NCBI GenBank assembly: GCA_027021615.1
Contig: JALUTY010000002.1
Span: forward strand, 1 to 64,000
Direction: 5' to 3'
DNA length: 64,000 nt
Source of the DNA: a bacterium
GTDB taxonomy: Bacteria > Desulfobacterota > Deferrisomatia > Deferrisomatales > Deferrisomataceae
The notes below the pieces were generated by a model. It saw nothing but the letters and a program-made list of their open reading frames with translations. It had not been told where the DNA came from and ran no database searches. Made by a program: the position numbers and the translations under genes. Shown here piece after piece: positions 27,916 to 39,232 of this stretch (the first letter of the stretch is position 1; each line of letters opens with the position of its first letter).

Positions 27916-28662
27916 TCACCGATACGCACCGGGGCGTGTCTCGAACTCGGCCGGATCGAGCTCCAGGAACCGCGCCAAGGTCTCCCAGGTGCGGTTCACC
28001 ACCTGCTCCGGCCGGACCCCGGCAGCCGAGGCCACCCCCCAGGCCTCGGACACGTTCCCCACCTGCTGGGCCACGTGGGCGTCGGACGAAAGGCACACCC
28101 TGGCACCCAGGCGGGCCGCCTCGGCCGCGATGGCGTGGCAGGTCTCCAGGCTCCCCTTGCGGGCGTTCACGAACGAGGCGTTGTTGATCTCCAGGGCCAC
28201 CCCCTGGTCCCGGGCGGCCGCCACCAGGGTCGGCACGTCCACGGGGAACGCCGGGTTGCCGGGGTGACCCAGGATCCGAACCCGGGGCCGGGCCATGGCC
28301 GCGATCAGCACCCGGGTGTTCTTGCGGGGGCTTGAGGCCTTGAGCCCGCACCCGTCGTGAAACCCCACGATGGCGAAGTCCAGCCGGGCCAGGAGGCGAT
28401 CCGGTAGGTCCAGGTCCCCCCGACCGTTCACCGGGTTCGCCTCGACCCCCCGGAGGAGCCGCACCCCGTCCATCACCCGAGGCAGGAACCGCAGGGCCGA
28501 GAAGTGGTACAGATGGGGTCCGCCGGGCAGGGCCGGGCCGTGGTCCGCGAGCCCCACGGCCCGCAGGCCTTTCAAGCGGGCCTCGCGGGCGATCTCGGCC
28601 ACGGTGGAGAAGGCGTGGCCGCTGGCGACGGTGTGGACGTGAAGATCGGCTTGAATGCGCAT
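27916..28662 (-). CDS. PHP-domain phosphoesterase (YcdX-like)
   Basis: The protein has 248 residues. The metal-binding motifs of the PHP superfamily are in order: DLHVHTVASGH at the start, GLADHGPALPGG, GVEANPVNG, GFHDGCG, GHPGNPAF, EINNASF and SSDAHVAQQVG. YcdX-like members hydrolyse phosphate esters using a trinuclear metal site; the substrate here is unknown. The ATG at 28662 places DLHVH at residue 6, as in the family. Confidence 0.88.
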   Translation of the reverse strand: MRIQADLHVHTVASGHAFSTVAEIAREARLKGLRAVGLADHGPALPGGPHLYHFSALRFLPRVMDGVRLLRGVEANPVNGRGDLDLPDRLLARLDFAIVGFHDGCGLKASSPRKNTRVLIAAMARPRVRILGHPGNPAFPVDVPTLVAAARDQGVALEINNASFVNARKGSLETCHAIAAEAARLGARVCLSSDAHVAQQVGNVSEAWGVASAAGVRPEQVVNRTWETLARFLELDPAEFETRPGAYR

Positions 28663-28751
28663 GGGACGCGAATTGTAGTATAGACCGGCCCGCGAGGGTA
28701 GGTGGGGGTCGGGCCAACCCGCTCCCGTCGTGAGCCCCAAGGACTTCCTGC

Positions 28752-30668
28752 ATGACCTTGGACGACCTGTTCTGTTCACAGGGACCGCTGGCCCGGCTCC
28801 TGCCCGGGTACCAGCCCCGGCCCTCCCAGGTGGAGATGGCCCGGGCGGTGGCCGAGGCGTTGAGCCGGGGCAACGTACTCCTGGCCGAGGCCGGAACGGG
28901 CACCGGCAAGACCTTGGCCTACCTCGCCCCGGCCGTCCTATCGGGCAAGCGGGTGGTCGTAAGCACGGCCACCAAGACCCTGCAGTCCCAGATCCTCGAA
29001 CGGGACGTGCCCTTGCTCGCCGGGGCCCTGGGCCGGCCGGTGGCCGCGGTGCTGCTCAAGGGGCGCCAGAACTACCTGTGCCTGCGTAGGTTCGAGGCGT
29101 TTCGGGCCCAGCCTCAGTTCCGGCTCCCGGAGGAGGCCCGCCTGTACGAGCGGTTCGAGCAGTGGGCGGGCGCGACCTCCACCGGAGATCGGGCCGAGTG
29201 GGCTGACCTGCCCGACGATTTCGGGCCGTGGAAGGACGTCTGCTCCACCCGGGAGACCTGCTGGGGCACCCGGTGCCCCCGGGAGGAGGGCTGCTTCTTC
29301 CTGCGCCGCCGCCGCGCGGCCCAGCGGGCCCAGGTGGTGCTGGTCAACCATCACCTGCTGTGCGCCGACCTAGCCGTGCGAGCGACCTCGGCCGGGGAGG
29401 TGCTGCCCCGGTACGAGGCCCTGGTGCTGGACGAGGCCCACCACCTCGAGGCCGTGGCCACGGACCACTTCGGCACCCAGATAAGCAGCTACCGGCTGGC
29501 TGAGTTCCTCCGGGACGCCCGCGCGGCGTTCACGTCCGCTGGCCGGCTGCCGGCCCCGCTTCACCGGGCCCTCGAAGCCGTGGCCGGGGCCTCGGCCGCG
29601 TTCTGGCCCTCCCTGCCCAGGGCGAGCACGGCCCGCCGGATCCGGGGCACGCTCCCTCCTCCGGCGGACCGGAACCTCGACGCAATCCTGTCGGCCTTGG
29701 CCGCCTGGGCCGACAGGGTCGGAGGCAGGGAGACCCAGTCGGCCGAGGCCGAGGCGCTGGTGCGACGCACCCAGCAGCTCCGGGAGGACCTGGGCCGGTT
29801 CGCCTCGGCCCCGGAGCCCGGGGAGGTACGGTGGCTCGAGACCCGCGGCCGAGGGGTGTTCCTCCGGGCGGCCCCCGTGGAGATCGGCCCCACCCTGGCC
29901 GCCTCCCTGTTCTCCCGGGGCATGCCCGTGGTTCTCACCTCGGCCACCCTGCGGGTGGGGGGCTCGTTCGAGTATCTGCGGGAGAGGGTAGGGGTGCCGG
30001 AGTCGGCCAGCGAGCTCGTGGCCGAGAGCCCCTTCGACCACCGCAGCCAGGGAGTGCTCTACGTGCCGCCCGCCCTTCCCGAGCCCAACGCCCCAGGCTT
30101 CGCCGAAGCGGTGGCAGAGGAGATGCGGGAGCTCCTGCGGATCACCCACGGCCGGGCCTTCTGCCTGTTCACCTCTCACCGGAACCTGCGGGCCGTGGCG
30201 AACCGGCTTCGGGGGCGGATGGACTTCCCCCTTTTGGTCCAGGGGGAGGGCCCCAGGGAGGTGCTGCTCGCCCGGTTCCAGAAGGACGTGCACTCCGTTC
30301 TCCTGGGCGCCCTGTCGTTCTGGGAGGGGGTGGACGTGCCGGGCCATGCTTTGAGCGCCGTGATCATCGACCGCATCCCCTTTGCCAGCCCCGAGGACCC
30401 CTTGGTCCAGGCCCGGATCGAGAGGATCCGAGCCGAGGGCCGCTCCCCGTTCGGAGCCTACCAGCTTCCGGCCGCGGCCATGACCCTGACCCAGGGGGTG
30501 GGCCGCCTGCTCCGGCGGGGGGACGACCGAGGCCTCGTGGCGATCCTGGACCGACGGATCGTGCAGAAGGGGTACGGCCGGTTCCTGCTGCAGAGCCTGC
30601 CCCCGTTTCCTTTGGTCCGGGAGCGGGAACGGGTGGCCCGATTCTTCACCGATCGGAGGCTTTCTTGA
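28752..30668 (+). CDS. dinG: DinG/YoaA-family ATP-dependent DNA helicase
   Basis: The protein has 638 residues. This is an XPD-like superfamily 2 helicase. Walker A is EAGTGTGKTLAYLAPA (about residue 45), the DEAH box is LVLDEAHHLE, and the final arginine-finger motif is TQGVGRLLRRGDDRG. The 4Fe-4S cysteines are spread over NYLCLRRF, DVCSTRETCWGTRCP and EEGCFF. It probably unwinds damaged or structured DNA. AAGGA stands eight bases before the ATG. Confidence 0.9.
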   Translation: MTLDDLFCSQGPLARLLPGYQPRPSQVEMARAVAEALSRGNVLLAEAGTGTGKTLAYLAPAVLSGKRVVVSTATKTLQSQILERDVPLLAGALGRPVAAVLLKGRQNYLCLRRFEAFRAQPQFRLPEEARLYERFEQWAGATSTGDRAEWADLPDDFGPWKDVCSTRETCWGTRCPREEGCFFLRRRRAAQRAQVVLVNHHLLCADLAVRATSAGEVLPRYEALVLDEAHHLEAVATDHFGTQISSYRLAEFLRDARAAFTSAGRLPAPLHRALEAVAGASAAFWPSLPRASTARRIRGTLPPPADRNLDAILSALAAWADRVGGRETQSAEAEALVRRTQQLREDLGRFASAPEPGEVRWLETRGRGVFLRAAPVEIGPTLAASLFSRGMPVVLTSATLRVGGSFEYLRERVGVPESASELVAESPFDHRSQGVLYVPPALPEPNAPGFAEAVAEEMRELLRITHGRAFCLFTSHRNLRAVANRLRGRMDFPLLVQGEGPREVLLARFQKDVHSVLLGALSFWEGVDVPGHALSAVIIDRIPFASPEDPLVQARIERIRAEGRSPFGAYQLPAAAMTLTQGVGRLLRRGDDRGLVAILDRRIVQKGYGRFLLQSLPPFPLVRERERVARFFTDRRLS

Positions 30669-30693
30669 CGGTCTCCGGAGCCGGGACTATGAT
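30665..30693 (+). promoter_or_regulatory. Strong sigma-70-type promoter before hsp20-lon
   Basis: TTGACG (30665-30670), exactly 17 bp, then TATGAT (30688-30693). The -35 overlaps the dinG stop codon. Start of hsp20 is at 30735. It is one of the best matches to the consensus in this window, and it is not of the heat-shock sigma-32 type. Confidence 0.7.
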
Positions 30694-30734
30694 CCCGCGG
30701 CACCGCCCGCCACGGCAGGCCCATCGAGGCAACC

Positions 30735-31175
30735 ATGCGAAACCCACCCCGTGACCTCCTGGAGCGACTGCAGTACTTCGAAAAGCAGGTGGAGGAGCTG
30801 TTCCGCCGGCTGTTCGAGGACCAGTTGGCACCAGCGGCGCTGGCGAACCCGGGAGCGTTCCCTGCCGTGGACGTGATCGAGGAGGAGGGAAGCATCTGGG
30901 TGCGGGCCGACGTGCCGGGGGTGGACCGCTCCTCCCTGGAGCTGTTCGCCGGCCCCCAGTTTCTGGTGCTTCGCGGCACGAAGCCCGCCCCGGAGAGCCG
31001 GTGGAGCTACCTGCGGGTGGAGCGAAGCTACGGGCCGTTCCAGCGCATGGTGCTCCTGCCCGCCCCCGGGGCGCCCTCGGCCATGAGGGCCGGCCTGGAT
31101 CGGGGGGTCCTGGAGGTTCAGATCCCCAAGATGGAGGAGCGACGGCGCGGATACCGCCGGATTCCCATCGAGTGA
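30735..31175 (+). CDS. Hsp20 / alpha-crystallin small heat shock protein
   Basis: The protein has 146 residues. The alpha-crystallin domain spans about residues 35-135: [20 protein letters not shown] near the start, the [14 protein letters not shown] strand and the [14 protein letters not shown] ending. It lacks a clear C-terminal IxI motif. It is a holdase that keeps unfolded proteins soluble. Directly followed by lon, so chaperone and protease are probably cotranscribed from the promoter at 30665. Confidence 0.9.
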   Translation: MRNPPRDLLERLQYFEKQVEELFRRLFEDQLAPAALANPGAFPAVDVIEEEGSIWVRADVPGVDRSSLELFAGPQFLVLRGTKPAPESRWSYLRVERSYGPFQRMVLLPAPGAPSAMRAGLDRGVLEVQIPKMEERRRGYRRIPIE

Positions 31176-31186
31176 CGAGGCGATCC

Positions 31187-33597
<2,411 letters not shown>

Positions 33598-33601
<4 letters not shown>

Positions 33602-34587
33602 ACCTGTCCGAAGTGGGCGAGTTCGGTCTCCTGCGTCGCCTCGGTCTCCTGGAGGCGTCTCCTCCCCCCGGCCCGGTCGTGGGGCCGGGGGACGACACGG
33701 CCGCCCTTCCGTTGGAGGGCGGCTTTCTGCTGTGCACGGCCGATGCGCTGGTGGAGGGGGTGCACTTCCGGCGGGGGTGGGGCCGCCCCGAGGACCTGGG
33801 GTTCAAGACCCTGGCCGTCAACGTCAGCGATGTGGCGGCCATGGGCGGCACCCCTTGGGCCTTCACGCTCACCCTCTCGGCTCCGCCGGCGTTGCCTGTG
33901 GCGTGGATCGAGGGCCTGTACCGGGGCCTGCGGGAGGCCTGCCGGACTTTTGGCTGTCAGATGGTGGGGGGCGACACCACCTCGGCGCGGGACGTGACCC
34001 TTTCGCTCGCCCTCCTGGGCCGGACGGACCGCCCGGTGCTCCGGCGGGGGGCGAGGCCCGGCGATGACGTGTACGTGAGCGGAGCGCCCGGGGAGAGCGC
34101 GGCCGGCCTGGCCCTTCTCCGTTGCGGGCGATCCGGGCGGTTCCCTGAGCTGGTACGACGCCACCTCCGGCCCGAGCCCCGGCTGGAGCTAGGACGCAGC
34201 CTCGGCGAGACCGGCGCGGCCACGGCCATGATCGACGTGTCGGACGGTCTGTTGCAGGACCTGGGCCACCTGCTCCGGGCCAGCAGGGTAGGAGCGGAGC
34301 TGTGGGTCGAGAGGATCCCGCTGACCACGCGCCTGCAGCAGGCGGCCCGAGAGCTTGGGCATGGAGTCCTGGACTGGGTACTCGCGGGAGGGGAGGACTA
34401 CGAGCTCCTGTTCACCTGCCCCCCCCCGGCGCGACGCCAGGTGCAGACCCTGGCCCGCGCCGCGGCGGTGCCGGTCTGGCGGATCGGCTGCATCGTCGAG
34501 GGATCGAGCGCCCATCTGCTCCACCGGGGTCGCCCCTGGGGGGAGAGCGTCGCCGGCTACGACCACTTCCGGAAGCCCGGGCCGTGA
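33598..34587 (+). CDS. thiL: Thiamine-monophosphate kinase
   Basis: The protein has 329 residues. N-terminal [10 protein letters not shown], the metal/ATP loop [10 protein letters not shown], the motifs [22 protein letters not shown] and VGGDTTSA, and the later [10 protein letters not shown] and [12 protein letters not shown] are all hallmarks of ThiL, which phosphorylates thiamine phosphate to the diphosphate coenzyme. GTG start at 33598 overlaps the lon stop codon. TPP made here serves enzymes such as the Kor complex downstream. Confidence 0.95.
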
Positions 34588-35417
34588 GCGCCACCCCTCG
34601 TTTCCCCCACCCCTGGGACGATCTCCCCTGGTTCGGCATCCTGGCCGACGCCGTAGTTCGCACGACCGGTTTGGACCTGCGGGCCTACAAGGAGAGCGCG
34701 GTGGTACGACGGGTGCGGGCCCGAGCCAAGGCGTTGGGGACGGCAGACGCCGAGGACTACGCCCGCCGGGTGGCGGGGGACCCGGCCGAGGCCAGCCGGT
34801 TCGCCCGCAGCCTCAGCGTGGCGGTGTCGGGGTTTTTCCGGGACCCCGCGGTGTTCGAAGCGCTGGGAGGGCTGCTGCCGAAGCTGGCCGCCCGGAGGGA
34901 GGGGCCCCGGGGACTGAGCCTATGGAGCGTGGGATGCTCCAAGGGCCAGGAGGCCTACTCCCTGGCCGCCACGATGCTCCATGCCCGGCCCGCGCCGCCT
35001 CCGTTCCGGGTGCTCGGCACCGACCGGGACGAGCAGGCGCTGGCGCGGGCCCGGGAGGGGGAGTATGAGCACCGGGACGTGGAGGGCCTGCCGGCGGACC
35101 TGCTGGCCAGGGTGTTGGTACGGGCCGGAGCCGGCCGGTGGCGGGTCCGGCCCGAGGTGAGGGGCCGGGTGGAGTTCCGCACCGCAGATCTCCTTGATCC
35201 GGCCTCGTACCCCGGGCGCCTGGACCTGATCTCCTGCCGCAACGTGCTCATCTACCTGCGCCGGCCGGTGCAGATATGGGTGCTCGAGCACATGGCCTCT
35301 ACCCTGGTCCCAGGGGGAATCCTGGTTCTGGGCACCAGTGAGACGCTCCTGGGGCTGCGGCCCGAGCTGTTCGCCCCGTGGGACGCAAGGCTGAGGATCT
35401 ACCGGAAGCGGGGCTGA
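34584..35417 (+). CDS. cheR: Chemotaxis protein methyltransferase CheR
   Basis: The protein has 277 residues. N-terminal helical domain (LDLRAYKESAVVRRVRARAK), then a SAM-binding domain with SLWSVGCSKGQEAYSLAATM, VLGTDRDEQALARAREGEY and the conserved ISCRNVLIYL. It methylates glutamates on chemoreceptors. GTG start overlaps the thiL stop codon. It runs head-on towards motB with only nine bases between the stops, so chemotaxis and motor genes are clustered. Confidence 0.9.
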   Translation: MSATPRFPHPWDDLPWFGILADAVVRTTGLDLRAYKESAVVRRVRARAKALGTADAEDYARRVAGDPAEASRFARSLSVAVSGFFRDPAVFEALGGLLPKLAARREGPRGLSLWSVGCSKGQEAYSLAATMLHARPAPPPFRVLGTDRDEQALARAREGEYEHRDVEGLPADLLARVLVRAGAGRWRVRPEVRGRVEFRTADLLDPASYPGRLDLISCRNVLIYLRRPVQIWVLEHMASTLVPGGILVLGTSETLLGLRPELFAPWDARLRIYRKRG

Positions 35418-35426
35418 GCCCTCCCC

Positions 35427-36218
35427 TCACGGCCCGGCAGGGCGGTACCCTCCCGAAGGCAAACTTTGGGGGCTCTTGAACAGAAACTCCACCCGACGGT
35501 TCTTGGCCCTCCCCTCGGGGGTGTCATTGGGAGCCACGGGGCGGCTGTCGGCGAACCCCACCGCCACCAGCCGGGTCGGATCCGCCCCCTTCTCCACCAG
35601 GTACCGAAGCGCGGCCGTGGCCCGGGCCGCGCTCAGCTCCCAGTTGGAGGGAAACCGCTCCGTGTGGATCGGGACGGAGTCGGTGTGACCCAGGATGTAG
35701 AGGTCGAAGGTGTACTTGCCCATGAGGGCCGCGATCCGGTCCATCACAGGGGCCGCCTCAGGCCGGAGCTCCGCCGAGCCGGAGGGGAACAGGAGCTTCC
35801 CTTCCACCCGCACCGTCACCCCTTCCTCGTCCATGTACACCTCGGCCGCTCCCCCGAGGTCCTGGAACAGGGCCTGGACGATGCTCATGAACTGCTGCAT
35901 CGACATGCCCTGCTCCTGGCTCTGGTCTTGGCTCTGGCTTTTCTCCTGGTCCTGCATGGCCTGCTCGAGCATCTGCTCGATCGGGGTCTGGGACCGAGCC
36001 ATGTAGTCGCCCCAGGCCTCCTTCTGTACCCCGAACGCGTCCTTCACGCTGCCGAGCATCTCCCGAAACTTCTGGGCATCCATGTTCGCGAAGGACAGGA
36101 GCAGAACGAAGAAGGTCAGCAGCAGGGTGGACAGGTCGGCAAAGGTCGCCATCCACGCCGGGGCTCCCTCCTCGGCCTCCTCCTGGGCACCCTGGTTCAG
36201 GAGATCGTCCATGCCCAT
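35427..36218 (-). CDS. motB: Flagellar stator protein MotB
   Basis: The protein has 263 residues. The single membrane helix WMATFADLSTLLLTFFVLLL carries the conserved ion-binding Asp at about residue 28. A Gln/Ser/Glu-rich linker (near residues 88-108) precedes the OmpA-like peptidoglycan-binding domain with YILGHTDSVPI and NWELSAARATAALRYLV. It anchors the stator. Starts directly after the motA stop codon. Confidence 0.94.
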   Translation of the reverse strand: MGMDDLLNQGAQEEAEEGAPAWMATFADLSTLLLTFFVLLLSFANMDAQKFREMLGSVKDAFGVQKEAWGDYMARSQTPIEQMLEQAMQDQEKSQSQDQSQEQGMSMQQFMSIVQALFQDLGGAAEVYMDEEGVTVRVEGKLLFPSGSAELRPEAAPVMDRIAALMGKYTFDLYILGHTDSVPIHTERFPSNWELSAARATAALRYLVEKGADPTRLVAVGFADSRPVAPNDTPEGRAKNRRVEFLFKSPQSLPSGGYRPAGP

Positions 36219-37019
36219 CTAGGCCGCCTCCCCCGCGGCTTTTCCGTCCGAACCGCCGTCGCGCTTCTCCTTGCGCATGCCGGGCGCCACGAACGCCTCC
36301 AGCTTGTCCTTGAGCACCTTGGGGTTCGCGCCCTGCATGATCGAGATGATGCCCTCGGTGATCACCTGCTTGGCCAGAGCCTCCTCCTTGCTTCGGTACT
36401 CCAGCTTGTTGGCGATCGGCAGGCAGACCAGGTTGGCGATCAGGGCTCCGTACAGGGTGGTCAGGAGGGCCACGGCCATGGACGGCCCGATGGAGGACGG
36501 GTCGTCCAGGCTCCGGAGCATCTGCACGAGCCCGATCAGGGTCCCGATCATGCCGAAGGCCGGCCCCATCGCCCCCATCTGCTTGAACACCTTCTGCCCG
36601 ATGGCGTGGCGCTGCCGGGTGAAGCTCACGTCCGTGGCCATGATGAACCGGATGAGCTCCTCCTCGTTGCCGTCCACGGCCAGTTGGATTCCCTTTTTCA
36701 GGAACGGGTTCGTGATCTCCCTCTCGGCGTCCTCCAGCGCCAGGATGCCGTTCGTGCGGGCCAACCGCGACAGGCTCACCATCTGGTCGATGATCTCGTC
36801 CAGGTTCCAGGTGTCTTCCTTGAATGCCTTTACGGCCACCTTCACGGCACCGACCACAGTGCGCATGGGGAACATGATGAAGGTCACCGCGGTCACGCCG
36901 CCCACCACGATCAGAACGGACGGGACGTCCACGAACGCCAGCGGCGCCCCGCCGATCACGATGGAGGCAAGAATCAAGATAACCCCTGCCACCAGCCCGA
37001 TGATCGTTGCCAGGTCCAT
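36219..37019 (-). CDS. motA: Flagellar stator protein MotA
   Basis: The protein has 266 residues. Four membrane helices, beginning ATIIGLVAGVILILASIVIG and including the pair GPAFGMIGTLIGLVQML / SSIGPSMAVALLTTLYGALI that lines the ion channel. The large cytoplasmic loop lies between helices 2 and 3. The ATG at 37019 is chosen because the first helix then starts at the N-terminus; the upstream extension is Arg/Gly-rich and not supported. Confidence 0.94.
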   Translation of the reverse strand: MDLATIIGLVAGVILILASIVIGGAPLAFVDVPSVLIVVGGVTAVTFIMFPMRTVVGAVKVAVKAFKEDTWNLDEIIDQMVSLSRLARTNGILALEDAEREITNPFLKKGIQLAVDGNEEELIRFIMATDVSFTRQRHAIGQKVFKQMGAMGPAFGMIGTLIGLVQMLRSLDDPSSIGPSMAVALLTTLYGALIANLVCLPIANKLEYRSKEEALAKQVITEGIISIMQGANPKVLKDKLEAFVAPGMRKEKRDGGSDGKAAGEAA

Positions 37020-37176
37020 GAAAAGTGTCTCCCAACGCGTCGGAGGTCCAGGCCTTTTCCCTCTTCGGCCTCGGCCCGCGAAACTTGAGACCGCCCCAAG
37101 GCTCCGACGGCAGGCCTGGCCGGACCCCGGCGAGATGTGGTACCTATCCCCAAACCCCGGCATCCTGGAGAACGCC

Positions 37177-37518
37177 ATGCGACGCCTCCTGTTCCTCGGG
37201 TCTCTCCTCTGTGCCCCCAGAGCGGCGTGGGCCGTCCAGAGCCACACGGGTGAGGGACTGGCGGCCCACGCGATCGCCCACGCGGCCCTGGCCGTTGCGT
37301 TCGGGTTCCTGGGCTGGCGGGTGCTCCGGAACCAGGAGGCATGGGGGCGACCCTTGGGCTGGGGAGCCGCCCTGTTCGCCCTCTGGAGCCTGTGGGCCCT
37401 GGCCAGCCATCTGCATCCCGGCCCCTGGTTGCTGCAGCGAGATCATCTGATTCTCGTCCCGGCCCTGTGGCTCGTGTGGACGGGGCTTCGTCGTATGGCC
37501 CGGGGGGAAGCGCGGTGA
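37177..37518 (+). CDS. Hypothetical small membrane protein
   Basis: The protein has 113 residues with a possible signal sequence (LLFLGSLLCAPRAAWA) and three further hydrophobic stretches (HAALAVAFGFLGWRVL, GWGAALFALWSLWALA, LILVPALWLVWTGL). Several histidines cluster around residues 24-36. Family not recognised. GGAG sits five bases before the ATG. It overlaps the following histidine kinase gene (GTGA), suggesting it works with that kinase, perhaps as its membrane input partner. Confidence 0.6.
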   Translation: MRRLLFLGSLLCAPRAAWAVQSHTGEGLAAHAIAHAALAVAFGFLGWRVLRNQEAWGRPLGWGAALFALWSLWALASHLHPGPWLLQRDHLILVPALWLVWTGLRRMARGEAR

Positions 37519-38903
37519 CGGAGCTGTTCGCTTTAACGGTGGACCAAGGGGGAGCGATCGCAGCTTTGGTGCTGGCCGTGCTGATCCAGCGAGAGGCTCT
37601 CGCCCTCCCTCGATCGATCAGCGGGGTGTACTTTCGGTGGTTGGGGGGGTTGATCCTGGTGTTCGCGGCCGTCCGCGCTGTGTCTCACCTGGTGCTACCG
37701 GCGGTCGCGGGGCATTGGGCCGGCGCCGGAAGGCTGTTCCAGGTGACCGGTGCCGTCAACACCGTGCTGTTCGCCGGGCTTGCCGTGGCCACTGGGTTTC
37801 ACCGGCAGACGAGCCACCTGCAAAGGGTGGTGGTGGCCGAACGGGAACGTCTGCGCGCCGAGCTGGCCGAGGCCCAAGCGCGCCTCCAGGCCCACCGGGA
37901 TCGGCTGGTGGAGGCCGTGGCCACTGCCCGCACCGTGCTTCGGCAGGTGGTGGAGCAGGCAGACTACTCCCAACGGTTCCCCAACCCGGCCGCCCCGCTG
38001 TGCTGGGAACGGCTGAACTGCCCCGAGCCGGACTGCCCAGCCCGGCGGAACATGGAGGAGCGGTGCTGGCGCGTGCGGGGAGGCGCCGAAGCCAACCGGC
38101 CGTGCCGGTTCGAGTCGTGCGCCGAATGTCCCGTGTACCGGGAGGCCACGGCCGACGAGATCGGCGCCCTGGCCGAGACCGTCAACGATCTGCTGTGCCT
38201 GCTGGAGCGCAGCGCCGGCGAGCGCCGGCTCTACCTCTCGGCGCTCAGCCACGACATCCGGGGGCAGCTCGGGTCGGTGCGGGGGTTTCTGGAGCTCCTG
38301 GCCGACCCTCAGGCGGCAACAGACCCCGAGGAACTCGTGTCGCTGGCCCGGTTCTCCCTGGAGCGGGTCACCCATCTGGCCGAGACGTTGGTCCTGGACG
38401 GCCGAGCGAAGGCAGGGATGCTCGAGCCCCAGCTGCGGCCCCTGATTGCCGGACCCCTGCTGGAGAAGGTGCTCGCGGCCTTCTCCCCCCACGCCGAGAT
38501 GCGCGGGGTCGAGACCCGGATCGTGGTGGATCCGGGATGCCCCGACCGGTTCCGGGGGGACCCGTTGATGCTGGAGCGAGCCCTGGCAAACCTCGTCGAC
38601 AACGCCCTCAAGCACTCGCCCCAGGGCACCGTGGTCACCCTGCGGGCCTCCGCCGGGGAGCGGGGGGGGATTCGGTTCGCGGTGGAGGATCAGGGGTCCG
38701 GCATTCCGGCCGAGCGACGCAACGAGGTGTTCCGACCGTTCCGCAGCTGGGACGAGCAGGGCACCGGGCTGGGCCTGTTCGTGGTGGCTGCCGTGGCCCG
38801 GGCGCACGGGGGCCGGGCCTGGGTCGAGGAGGGCCCCGGCGGCCGGGGCACCCGCTTCTGGATCGAGATCCGGGGCGGCGAAGCGAGAGAGGGGCAGGAA
38901 TGA
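37515..38903 (+). CDS. Membrane histidine kinase with two-CW cysteine domain
   Basis: The protein has 462 residues. Three hydrophobic segments at the N-terminus, a coiled coil (about residues 100-150), then a two-CW-type cysteine domain: CWERLNCPEPDCPARR, ERCWRVRGG, RPCRF and CAECPVYRE. The kinase core follows with the phosphorylated His in LSALSHDIRGQLGSV, the N box LANLVDNALKHS, and G boxes EDQGSGIP and GTGLGLFVVAAVA. The cysteines may bind a metal or sense redox state (inference). No response regulator gene is adjacent. GTG start overlaps the previous stop codon. Confidence 0.88.
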   Translation: MTELFALTVDQGGAIAALVLAVLIQREALALPRSISGVYFRWLGGLILVFAAVRAVSHLVLPAVAGHWAGAGRLFQVTGAVNTVLFAGLAVATGFHRQTSHLQRVVVAERERLRAELAEAQARLQAHRDRLVEAVATARTVLRQVVEQADYSQRFPNPAAPLCWERLNCPEPDCPARRNMEERCWRVRGGAEANRPCRFESCAECPVYREATADEIGALAETVNDLLCLLERSAGERRLYLSALSHDIRGQLGSVRGFLELLADPQAATDPEELVSLARFSLERVTHLAETLVLDGRAKAGMLEPQLRPLIAGPLLEKVLAAFSPHAEMRGVETRIVVDPGCPDRFRGDPLMLERALANLVDNALKHSPQGTVVTLRASAGERGGIRFAVEDQGSGIPAERRNEVFRPFRSWDEQGTGLGLFVVAAVARAHGGRAWVEEGPGGRGTRFWIEIRGGEAREGQE

Positions 38904-39232
38904 GCGAAGGGGCGAAGGGCGCCCTGGCCTTCTTCGGCCTGTGGCTCCTGCTGCACGAGAGGGCCGACGACTGGATCCGGGAGGCCTTGCGACGGGCCCG
39001 GGAGACGCCGGAGGAGCTTCGGGACGAGTACGAGCGGTTCCTCCTCTCGGTGGAGCAGGAGAAGGAGCGTCTCAAGACGGTTGTGGAGCGCATGGCGGCG
39101 AACCAGATCCGGGCGTTGGGGTTCTTGGGGCCGGACGAGGCCCAGAATCTGCGGGACGAGCTCCGGGAGCTTCGGGAGCGGTTGAGGGCGGTAGAGGCAC
39201 GGCTCGACCGCCGGAACGATGGCACTGTCTGA
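38900..39232 (+). CDS. Phasin-like / coiled-coil small protein
   Basis: The protein has 110 residues. A short hydrophobic N-terminal stretch (GALAFFGLWLLL) is followed by charged helices and a C-terminal coiled coil (LRDELRELRERLRAVEARL) after the short FLGPDEAQ turn. This layout resembles phasin-like proteins and the coiled-coil accessory proteins found beside UbiB-type genes. ATGA overlap with the kinase gene and 14-base overlap with the AarF/UbiB gene downstream support a functional link with the latter. Confidence 0.55.
   Translation: MSEGAKGALAFFGLWLLLHERADDWIREALRRARETPEELRDEYERFLLSVEQEKERLKTVVERMAANQIRALGFLGPDEAQNLRDELRELRERLRAVEARLDRRNDGTV

Noticed and set aside
30665-30693. Heat-shock (sigma-32) promoter before hsp20-lon
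   Set aside because: The boxes are TTGACG and TATGAT with 17 bp, a sigma-70 pattern; the sigma-32 -10 pattern (CCCCATNT) was not seen.
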